Of a stretch of 64,000 bases of DNA, positions 55,683-64,000 are shown in pieces. The stretch lies in assembly GCF_022581195.2 (NCBI RefSeq), contig NC_061474.1:496001-560000 (forward strand). The letters are read 5' to 3'. The translations under genes were made by a program, and so were the position numbers. Each line of letters starts with the position of its first letter. The first letter of the stretch is position 1. The notes under the pieces were generated by a model, which saw only the letters and a list, made by a program, of their open reading frames with translations, was not told where the DNA came from and ran no database searches. The stretch is from Helicoverpa zea. Taxonomy: Eukaryota; Arthropoda; Insecta; Lepidoptera; Noctuidae.

Positions 55683-56840
55683 TTGGTCAAGATAAAAGAT
55701 CATACGTAGAATCAAACGTTCCCATACCTACACCAAAATATTCCTATGCTTTAAAAGACGGAGTTGGTTGGATTTTGAATCAAATCAGAAAACAGTTACT
55801 CGTACCTACCTATACCTGACTATGCACGTAGGTATTCCAGAAACTCCTGAAAATATGAATTTATTTACTGCAAAGCTGACTTACTCGGGAAAACCATTAC
55901 TAAGAAATCGAGTAAGGAGCTAATTTTAAACATTTCTGAAAATGAATCATGAAAAATATTTTTGCTTTAGTCGGTATTTCAGTTAATTCTCTGTTTAATG
56001 AAATATTTAAATGAAGAGTCATTGTTTACGGCACGTTTATTTATTAAATATTACAAAATATTTATCAAAATAGCGTTTTATTAAGCTTATAATATTTAAT
56101 ATGGCCCAACACTTTTACGTCAGTACATATGATAGGGACTTCTTTGTATGTACTGAGGTACCTACTTAAAACATTTCCGCCTTCTTATCAAGGTATGAAG
56201 ATTATTGTAAATTAAGTCATACAATAATAAAAGTCATTACATATTAGATCATAGTACAAATAAGACCGGGCTGCCACACTCGAGCGCATCTTATCTGCAC
56301 ACAATTCGAGGAAAACAATCGAGTTCATTCTGTTACAGACTTGTAACAATTACCCAATAGCTAAATCTAGACTTATTACTAACTTCGTGGAACGGAAGCA
56401 TAGAAGAGAAACAATAAGTTGTAAATTGTTCGGTTTTGAGGAAAATGCTCATGCAAGCATTTTGTAACGTCAATATTTTTAGTTGGTAAAATAAGGATGC
56501 TAATATTTGTGAGAAGACGCGCCCCGTTTTACTCGCATGACAAAAATCGAGTCTTTAGTCCCGTACGGACGTAAGTAATTTCGTAGAAATTAATTCAGCA
56601 CTTTTAAAGTACAGTAGGTCCTATATAAATAGGTATAAGTAGGTAGGGACCTAGAGCAGTCGCAAGGTCTTTAAAAATATGTCTGCCAAGGATCTGAAAG
56701 TAAATAAATATTGCAACTCTCCAATCTAAGAAGAATGTTCCTCTTGTTTAGGTAAAATAGAAGAAGCTTGTTCATGTAATTAGCGCGACCTTTACTTACA
56801 ACATAGAGTTCTCTATGGTTCATTGTCGAGGTTAAGTTAC

Positions 56841-57808
56841 TATAGTTCGGCCATTCAGAGAATGCGTTCCTGACACGTCGCGATTGAACTGACGACGTAA
56901 CTTTGCAATGGCGTTGCAGTTACGATAAAAATATTTTTGCTGGTTGTTTACCGTTTTAACAATTGAGGAGCATTAAAACAACATTATTATATCAATAATC
57001 AATGAATGTTATAATTTTGTGCCAAACTGAGTGTCAAATAACTTGGTAAACAATATTTTTCTAAATCTATACTGCGCTATTACAAGGTTATGTCAGCGGT
57101 TTATATTTTGTAGTGCTGTGCTAAAAATAACAGGCAAGTATCGTAATCTGTTCTTATACAGTTATAATATAAAATAATACGTTTTGATTTTCTTTTTAAG
57201 AATTGGAAAATAATGGACTATAAGACTTAATTATAACGTTTATGAAATATAAAAATAAAACTATGACCAAACCGCATTTTTATACTTAGATTAAAAATGG
57301 TAACCCCAAATGGCGTTATGGGCCGCCATTTTGTGACGCTAAAACAGTCGTCCGTTGTCGTTTCGTGCGCATAGACCACGTTTTTCAAGTGTTTTCAATC
57401 TGTTTTTATTTGATTACCCGGCTTTTGTTAGACCGAGATATCAGGATTGATTCTGTTATTGATAATAATATAATTATACATGTAGGCGAAGATGATGATG
57501 AAGACACCACCTCCTCAAGCAAATCGGAGTCTGATTAATATTCTGTTCGCACATTCAATTCAATGTACTTGTAACAAAGAATAAATAAAACAATTTTATT
57601 ATATGAATATTACCTTTTTTTGGTTTCCACTTAAATAACTAAAATATAAAACAAATGATTCCGCCAATTTAAAACGAAAATAATCTTAAAATAATGCGGC
57701 GGTTCATTTTGAAGGAACGGTAACGAACTCAGTGTTATGTTGTGCCCATCACTAGTCGTGACTAACTGATAGGTGTCAGGAACGCATTCTCTGAACGGCC
57801 GAAGTATA
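56841..57808 (+). mobile_element. DNA transposon with 36-bp TIRs and a transposase tail, internally decayed
   Basis: 56841-56876 and 57773-57808 match as inverted repeats at 34 of 36 positions, with core TTCAGAGAATGCGTTCCTGA. Both ends lie in TATA-type sequence, compatible with a TA target. Inside, at about 57435-57540, is an acidic C-terminal reading ending GEDDDEDTTSSSKSESD then a stop, followed by AATAAA near 57580. This resembles the acidic tail of the transposase remnant at 61.6 kb. The catalytic part is missing. Confidence 0.75.
57433..57539 (+). pseudogene. Probable transposase C-terminal remnant
   Basis: The frame reads RDIRIDSVIDNNIIIHVGED, then DDEDTTSSSKSESD and TAA. It lies within the TIR element at 56841-57808. 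The pattern of a short hydrophobic block followed by an acidic, Ser-rich end is seen again at 61581-61700. No catalytic residues remain. Confidence 0.45.
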
Positions 57809-57944
57809 GATAAATAGTGCAACACAACATAGATGCACCTTGACTTTTGACTCAATCATTCCTAGGTATCACAATCATTACTGCACACATACCCTACCTA
57901 ATTAATTATTAGTATTTTCATCTTCGGCCATTCGATCATCATAA

Positions 57945-58035
57945 TACTTTGGTTTAACTTCTCCCGCGGTTTCACCCACCACTGAGGGAACTATCCACCT
58001 ACTTTTCGAAGAAAATTTTTGATGAGACAAAACTT
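57945..58035 (+). repeat. Family B dispersed repeat fragment
   Basis: taacttctcccgcggtttca, cccaccactgagggaactat and ccacctacttttcg match the 5' half of family B. Confidence 0.5.
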
Positions 58036-58433
58036 GCTGCTGGGCAAACCTCCTGGCTCTTACCTACCGTGCCAAAGACTAAAATAGTCAATATTTTAGC
58101 CAACCGGATCGCTATCTCAAAAGACAAATCGCTTGTAAAACATTTAAAAGACATGCTTATTTATAAAATACGTGACGGATCGATTAGAAAACAGGATAAC
58201 ACATATAATTTGTAGATACTTTAAATACTTCTATCCATTAGCTAATTCAATAAAAACGACATGTCCTTAAAAAAAGTAACTAATTACATTTGAAAAGGTT
58301 TTTCGAATAACGGTTATTAACTATTCGTTATTCATCATGTAGAGTGGTTGTCATTTACAGTTATCGACAAAAAAATACGATGAACCGTTGTTGATACAAC
58401 ACTAGTAAAAACGTGTGAAAATTATAACTTTGA

Positions 58434-58585
58434 CGATGAGTTCGGGTGGCTCAACGTTCCTCCGTCTGCATAGACAACAGACCCGTGTCGGCGGCCCGAG
58501 TTGTTCCACGCGCAGGGCCAAGGCCTGCCGGGGCTGCGGGATTGTTCGAAAAGTTACCGCGACCCTGGTCCATAAAATGCCTACG
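58434..58585 (+). mobile_element. R1-clade LINE 3' UTR fragment
   Basis: gatgagttcgggtggctcaa, agacaacagacccgtgtcgg, ttgttccacgcgcagggcca, aggcctgccggggctgcggg and attgttcgaaaagttaccgc link the 3' end at 63858-64000 to the tail fragments elsewhere in the window. The two families of fragments are therefore one LINE. Confidence 0.8.
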
Positions 58586-58634
58586 ATTTACCATAAAAAA
58601 CGGTTGTCTGTAAATTCGGTTTACTGACGATAGT

Positions 58635-58850
58635 CGAACGTGACAACGTCATAAGAAATTGATCGTCAGATGTCGAACGCTGCCGAAAGCGGAGGCCGAT
58701 CGTGCCTCCTTGTCTCTCGTTGCGTGCTCTCGCTTGCACTTCAAGCCGTAAACGGAACGCCTCAGAGCGAGGTAACGCCGCATGAGTCATGTTTTTTCGT
58801 GCGTGCAGCCGGCCCCATCGATTTATAAGACGTTGTCTTGTCACGTCAAA
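58635..58850. mobile_element. Probable MITE
   Basis: Imperfect inverted ends: cgaacgtgacaacgtcataa then gaaattgatcg on the left, and cgatttataagacgttgtct then tgtcacgtc on the right. The GC-richer core has no convincing coding. It is followed by a ctttcacttcaatg piece and A/T runs to 58895. Confidence 0.5.
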
Positions 58851-58904
58851 AAAGGGCTTTCACTTCAATGAAAAAAAATGTTTTTTTTTTTTTTTCACGG
58901 TAAT

Positions 58905-59155
58905 TCTTAGCGTTTATCCCGTCTTGTGACGGGGTCCACTTTCCGTATCTTCTTCTTCCACTTCAATCTATCCAGGACATCTTTCTCTTCGAGTTCGTAG
59001 ATTTTCATGTCATTCATTACGACACTCAATCACCACCGTTTCGGCCTGCCTCTGTGCCTTTGACCGGGTATATTGAGATTGAGTACACAACATTGGCGAT
59101 GTATTCAGGTGGTCTCCTTTTTACATGGCCGAACCATCGCAGCCGTTTCTCTTGC
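58905..59155 (-). pseudogene. Non-LTR retrotransposon ORF2 C-terminal fragment
   Basis: On the minus strand the frames read an eroded GHVKRRPPEYIANVV-like block, then PGQRHRGRPKRW, then VMNDMKIYELEEKDVLDRLK followed by WKKKIRKVDPVTRRDKR and a stop. This order is typical of insect LINE ORF2 ends. Internal stops and frameshifts mean it is dead. Confidence 0.65.
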
Positions 59156-59319
59156 ATTTTGTCGACGACATCGCGTACGGATGGTACTGACATGTTTTTT
59201 TGGTACGACCCACGTCACAAAAAATGTTTACCACTTTATACCTTGTATTTTTAATTATTTTTTGGTTTTAGACTACCCAATATTATTGATATAATATAAC
59301 ATTTTTTTAAAATACAAAA

Positions 59320-59385
59320 ATTACCGTTTTACCGGTTTACCGGTAAAAATATTTTTAATTACCGGATTTTTACCGGTAATTTTCA
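59320..59385. repeat. Cluster of TTACCGGTAA-like short palindromes
   Basis: Five ttaccg or ccggtaa units (ttaccgttttaccggtttac, cggtaaaaat, attaccggatttttaccggt) lie within 65 bp, and most are palindromic. No function is known to me. Confidence 0.5.
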
Positions 59386-61417
59386 TTTTACATTTAAATT
59401 GCATGCCCTAATTACGATGCATTAAGGCATATTCAGTAATTTTAAATAAAATAGAATGTTGACCTTTGTGCTACTAAATTGTAATATTTTACGCCATTTA
59501 AGTATAAATGACCTCAGCAAAACTAGGTCCCTACTCCATTGCCATTAAAGTTATATTTAATATTCTGTTTAGCTAGTATCTGTTGGAAACTAGTTAGATC
59601 GCAACCCACGACTGCTGGCAGTAAAAACTTTTGCAATAAACACGGGCACAATCCTGTCGCCTCCCACGCGATGCGGAGGATATACGTCTTGATACTAGAA
59701 GGATATTTAACGTCCTAGCACTACAAATATAACCTAAATGCCACGACTTTTGTATCAAAAAGGTTAAACAGCTATAAAAATAGTTGTATAAATGCACACT
59801 CTAGAACAAAACCCCGCTTTGCAGTTTATTTTTGAGAACAGAACGCTGAGTTTTACTGTTATGGATGCTCTTGTTGGCGTAATTGTACTGTAACAGTAAA
59901 GAGCACACGAGAAAGCTTTGTGAAACGTCGTCCTTACACAATGTTTTTGTTCAAGTATATTGGGTTCGTGCAAATCCTCATAATCTCGAATGTATAGCCA
60001 CCGAAGGACAGAACAGAGTGACACATTATATGTGGGAGAGAGGAATGTCGCTCGAAGTCAGGATAGATTGCCACTATAGCTGCTAACTGCGCGTCATCGC
60101 AAAAACTACCTTAATCGAATCAAATAATTGCGGGTAGTTGACACTAGTTGACATAAAATTGGTCTGTTTTCCCTGTTTTTGTTGTTGTTAGGGACCGTTT
60201 ATTGTTGTAACAGATGTTCAGTTTGTTTAATAACGCATTAAATACTTTATGGGTAAAATAAAAATGAGATGAATGAACGGACATGTGTGTAATGGTCTGT
60301 TACTTTTCAAGTACCATTCTCATTAAACGTATAATAATTATGCTCCTATAGTATTCAAGTAATTCATTGTAATAAAGTATTTCGTTGAAACTGTGCCGAT
60401 AATGACGAGTAATAACACTCACTGAAAATGTTTAATAATACACTCACTAATCCGCCCGTCAATAAACTGACTATGGACAATGGGCTTAAATTAAAACAAT
60501 CTCTGTTTATAACCACCCAGAAAGTACAGTTATTTTATATGTAGTTAAATACTCTTTGACCAGTAAACGCGACTTCTCATCAATGGAATGGTGTAAGCAA
60601 CATTTTTACGTCCTCCTTACTGCCAGTAGCGAGATTTTACGAGCAGAGGTTAACAAGAGCCCAGAAATAGGACTGAGGTGAATGGTCGCTCAGGCGTTTA
60701 TTATTCGCTCATAAAAATAATATTGCCGAATTTACTCACTGCAGGTCGCAGGAAGTGATGCGAGTTCCCGTAAAATGTGGGTTATGTTCAAGCTTTTGTA
60801 GTTTAAAGTGGACGGACATGGAAACAGTTAAGGACTACCGGAGGTACATCATTGAAATAAGTATACTTCAGTTCAACATCGTATTAAGTCCTGATTTCAA
60901 TTATTAATGATATGATTAAAATTGCAGTTTCTACGAAACATTAAATAAGCGAAGACTCGTAAATGTATGCGAAGAATAACTGAATTTTCTTTTAATGCTA
61001 GCGTTGTAACGGCAACTTATTACGTAAAATGCGAAAAAGATGATTATAAAATTTCTTATTCATAAATAACGCTTCTAAATCTATCGTGTAAAACTCTAGT
61101 CGATAAAGTTTTTCCTTAACTCGACTTCAAAGAGAGTATAAGCAGCATGTATAAATTCAATTTCACAGTAAATCAAAGCTCGCGTCTCAACTTGAAAGAA
61201 ATAATGAGCAGCCCGTGGGCGGCTGCGGCAACACTTTTCAGTTTGCTGCCGCATAAATTTAGCAAAATTTTTACTTTATTTTTGATCTGTGTAATATCCT
61301 AAATCTGTATACGGAAACGGAAAATGCAGTGTTTTTGCTGTGCTTATTTTTATAGTAATTGCTTGTCGATTAAAATAATAATTGGTTTTATTAAGCAAGG
61401 CTGTTGCGATTATAGTA
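59386..61417. other. Intergenic AT-rich DNA
   Basis: No recognisable gene or element. Short open frames here show no motif. Confidence 0.45.
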
Positions 61418-61706
61418 AGTTCAACTCAGTCGTGCGCGCGGCCCTATGTGTGGGTAACCCTTGTACATATACAGTGACTTTGTGTGCGTGACAAGAGGTA
61501 CAGTCGGGTACAAATACAGTTATTTAGGGGTTGTATACGGCTGTTTAAAGTACAGTTATTACGTAATTTAGTTTATTTATTTATAATGATTCTGTATCGC
61601 TACTTGAAAAATCAAATGATGAATTTTCGGATTCGCTACTTTCACCAATGTTAATTATAAATTCTGACTCCATGTCAAAATGTCTATAGTATTCTTCTTT
61701 TTTAGG

Positions 61707-62268
61707 GTTCCGTAGCCAAAATGACAAAAACGGAACCCTTATAGTTTCGTCATGTCCGTCTGTCCGTCTGTCCGTCTGTCCGTCTGTCACAGCCGATTTA
61801 CTCGGAAACTATAAGTACTACAGTGATGAAATTTGATGGGAATATGTGTTGTATGAACCGCTACAAAAATATGACACTAAATAGTAAAAAAAAGAATTGG
61901 GGGTGGGGCCCCCCATACATGTAACTGAGGGATGAAATTTTTTTTTTCGATGTACATACCCGTGTGGGGTATCAATGGAAAGGTCTTTTAAAATGATATA
62001 AAGTTTTCTAAAAAACATTTTTCTTAAAGTGAACGGTTTTTGAGATATCAGCTCTCAAAGTCGTAAAAAGTATGTCCCCCCCCTCTATTTTTATAACTAC
62101 GGGGTATAAAATTCTAAAAAAAATAGAGGTGATGCATGCTAATTAACTCTTTCAACGATTTTTGGTTTGATCAAAGTATCTCTTATAGTTTTTGAGATAG
62201 GTTGATTTAACTGTAATTTACGGAACCCTTCGTGCACGAGTCCGACTCGCACTTGGCCGGTTTTCTTT
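61707..62268. repeat. Nested dispersed repeat with gggttccgt and acggaaccc ends
   Basis: It begins tagggttccgtagccaaaat, contains acggaacccttatagtttcg and a tccgtctg microsatellite, and ends acggaacccttcgtgcacga, gtccgactcgcacttggccg, gtttt. I recall this as one of the commonest unclassified repeats in Lepidoptera. It sits inside the transposase frame. TTCTTTT flanks both sides (about 61699 and 62263), a likely 7-bp target duplication. Confidence 0.8.
61762..61788 (+). repeat. TCTG/TCCG tetranucleotide microsatellite
   Basis: Five to six tccgtctg-like units inside the nested repeat. A tetramer run at this place is a regular part of this repeat family as I recall it. Confidence 0.65.
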
Positions 62269-62835
62269 TGTACATGTCGACAAGTATTACCCAACATCCC
62301 TTCATCAATTTGACTTAAACGTTCATTTATGAGTTTCATTATTTCCGTCTTATTATGGTCGACATTATGCGAAGCAATATAATTTTTTAAAATTCCCCAC
62401 ACATTTTGTTTCCATTATTATACTAAATTATAGGTCTTTTACATTCTTAGTCCACATATTTATTTATTGTCCGCGTACCCCGAGCTAGAAAATATGTAAG
62501 AAGTATTTAATTCATCTTAGATATTTCACTTCATTTATTTCTTAGATACTGTCAAACTGTCAATGTCAATTTGAAAAGCCGTATGAGAAAATAATGATAA
62601 ACTGTAAAATGTAATAATAAAAAGCTTTGAATGTTGTTTCATTTTTTTGAAACGCTACCTGACTCCTTAAAACATTTTCTCCGTGAAGAACTAGACATTT
62701 TCGTAAACGACTGTACCCATAACAAAAAGCGATGAGAACACGTCATGCTCGGACGACGTCACTGTCACACGAATGAAAGTTGTATATTTACAAGCCGACG
62801 CACACATAGGGCCGCGCGCAAATCTGAGTTGAACT

Positions 62836-63370
62836 ATCTATACCAAACTTGCGGTAAAAGTAGCGTCATTAAAAATAAGTTGCTGAAAATAGTGACGCGC
62901 TTAATATCGATGACTATCTTTTTATCACCACTCTACTGCTTCGAGGTGTCGAAACTCGAATTTAATGAATAGTTACTTATACATTATAATATGACAAAGT
63001 TGGGCATCATATCGTAATCGGGTTGCCTTGCCGATAGCAATGTTGGCGAAGCTCTTTACAAAGGTGAACCTCACTTTGACCTCGTTACCTAAATATGGTA
63101 AAGTTCTTTAAGACCTGGCCGGTATCAGCTTCCAAGTTTTTGTCGCTTTTTATGTTCCGATTGGTTTCTTGAACTTTAAATGTAACACCGCTGCCTTGGA
63201 TGCTTTAAATAATAAATGAAATCAGAGAACCAATCAGTTAAGGAGCGTTGATGTGTAATTTTAGTACCCAATAACATATTTTATCTTAATTGCAGTAGGT
63301 AAATGTAACAGGAAATTGTGCCGTAACCATTACTAAATAAAAGTTAAGTAGAAGCAGTCCGTAAGATAAG
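62836..63370. other. Intergenic DNA
   Basis: No element or gene recognised between the transposon and the R1-like LINE. Confidence 0.4.
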
Positions 63371-63374
63371 GAAG

Positions 63375-64000
63375 TAAAGGGCACGCCACCATCGTGGCGG
63401 TAAGTCCCCTCTTTGAGGAGTGGCTCGGGAGGAGTGACGGCGCCCTCACGCACCGCATGACGCAGGTCCTCACCGGACACGGTTGTTTCGGGAGGTACCT
63501 GCACCGAATCGGTCGTGAGGAGGCGCCCGGGTGTCACCATTGTGCGGACAGCCCCGAGGACACGGTGGACCACACAGACCAGGTGTGCCCCGCATGGGAG
63601 GGGCACCGCCGGGTCCTCGTCGAGGCTTTAGGCGGCGGCGACCTCTCGCGTCCGGCCCTTGTTCAGGCCATGGTCCGGGGCGAGAGGGAATGGGATGCCG
63701 TCGCCTCCTTCTGCGAAGTGGTCATGCTCGAGAAGGAGGAGGCGGAACGCCAGAGAGTTCGCACCTCTCATCCCGGCCGCCGCGCTGGACCAGGTAGACA
63801 CCATCGGCGCCGGGTGTCGCGAGATGACTCCCGGCCACCGTAGGCGTGGGTCTGTGGGCGGTGAGTTCGGGTGGCTCATCGTCCCTCTGTCTACTTAGAC
63901 GACAGACCCGTGTCGACAGCGCGCGTTGTTCCACGCGCTCCTCAAAGAGATGTCAGCAACCCCAGCGGGGCCCAGCAGGGCCAAGGCCTGCCGGGGCTGC
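63375..64000 (+). mobile_element. R1-clade LINE, 3' end, truncated 5' and cut by window edge
   Basis: It contains the end of ORF2, its stop at 63841 and the start of the 3' UTR (ggtgagttcgggtggctcat, cgacagacccgtgtcgacag, ggccaaggcctgccggggct). The 3' UTR continues beyond the window. Very GC-rich compared with the rest. The five R1 pieces in the window share this 3' UTR. Confidence 0.85.
63394..63843 (+). CDS. R1-clade LINE ORF2 C-terminal fragment
   Basis: The frame reads FEEWLGRSDGALTHRMTQVL, then TGHGCFGRYLHRIGREEAPG and CHHCADSPEDTVDH with a downstream CPAWEGHRRVLVEALGG. The Cys-x2-Cys...His...Cys set is the zinc-knuckle-like motif found at the C-terminus of R1-clade ORF2. The last part, AVASFCEVVMLEKEEAERQR, is also typical. 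Reverse transcriptase and endonuclease are absent because of 5' truncation. No true start codon; the open frame simply begins near the truncation point. Confidence 0.85.
   Translation: MAVSPLFEEWLGRSDGALTHRMTQVLTGHGCFGRYLHRIGREEAPGCHHCADSPEDTVDHTDQVCPAWEGHRRVLVEALGGGDLSRPALVQAMVRGEREWDAVASFCEVVMLEKEEAERQRVRTSHPGRRAGPGRHHRRRVSRDDSRPP

Larger units (their letters stand above)
61581..62417 (-). pseudogene. IS630/Tc1-like transposase C-terminus, split by an insertion
   Basis: Before the insertion the frame reads KQNVWGILKNYIASHNV then KLINERLSQIDEGMLGNTCR and HVQK. The NVWGILKNYIA block is typical of the region after the last catalytic acid in Tc1/mariner-type DDE transposases. After the insertion it resumes as EEYYRHFDMESEFIINIGES and a Ser/Asp-rich tail to the stop at 61581. 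An in-frame stop lies just upstream of about 62417, and the catalytic domain is gone. Confidence 0.65.
61418..62835 (-). mobile_element. DNA transposon with 35-bp TIRs and transposase remnant, carrying a nested repeat
   Basis: 61418-61452 and 62801-62835 are inverted repeats matching 32 of 35 (AGTTCAACTCAG and GCGCGCGGCCCTATGTGTG blocks). A further inner pair, ggtacagtcg (61497) and its complement (62708), may be a subterminal site. The element encodes a minus-strand transposase C-terminus and is interrupted at about 61707-62268 by another repeat. The left flank TA suggests a Tc1/mariner-type target; the right flank reads AT, so this is not clean. Confidence 0.8.

Noticed and set aside
58581..58844. 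Minus-strand open frame of 87 codons
   Set aside because: It spans a MITE with inverted ends and its composition follows that element; no protein motif.
61581..61790. Stand-alone acidic protein gene on the minus strand
   Set aside because: Its first part is the nested repeat's microsatellite and its last part is the transposase tail, so it is not an independent gene.

Overview
The window looks like nuclear DNA of a moth or butterfly, probably noctuid-like. It is AT-rich and intron-rich. It is crowded with repeat types typical of Lepidoptera: tRNA-derived SINEs, RTE-type LINE tails ending in ATG repeats, R1-clade LINE tails, a DIRS element, MITEs, and 'scccgcggtttcaccc'-type dispersed repeats. 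All repeat family names come from motif recognition, not from a database search.

One host gene can be supported, on the minus strand. It runs from the start codon at 37036 to the stop codon at 3655, with 15 coding exons. I joined the exons by hand. Every junction is GT-AG and the frame stays open to a 712-residue protein. The product has a signal peptide, two DM13 domains, a DOMON domain, a cupredoxin-like C-terminal domain and a short hydrophobic tail. That is the architecture of Knickkopf (Knk), the extracellular protein that protects and organises cuticular chitin. The related Skeletor family is the main alternative.

Layout. 1-2720: the decayed reverse transcriptase, RNase H and tyrosine recombinase of a DIRS-type retrotransposon, running off the left edge. 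2890-3450: SINE-like and foldback repeats just downstream of knk. 3655-37036: knk. Its introns hold a young RTE insertion with a perfect 13-bp target-site duplication (10546-11845), a tRNA-derived SINE (7245-7600), a GC-rich foldback MITE (8935-9286), R1 and RTE tails, and a 13.5-kb first intron. 37.04-37.4 kb: presumed promoter and 5' UTR. 37.4-47.8 kb: AT-rich intergenic DNA with dispersed repeats and a local duplication. 47.8-64 kb: a dense set of DNA transposons. These are a 1.3-kb element with perfect 27-bp terminal inverted repeats (TIRs) and TA flanks, a 1-kb inverted-repeat element, a 2.15-kb hAT-like element with a perfect 8-bp duplication, a 395-bp MITE, two elements carrying transposase tails (one interrupted by a nested repeat), LINE fragments, and the 3' end of an R1-clade LINE at the right edge.

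I see no operon, CRISPR array, true tRNA or rRNA gene, and no clearly new molecular system. The most unusual structures are the hAT-like element, which carries seven copies of a mirror-symmetric GC-rich motif, and the nested transposon at 61.4-62.8 kb.
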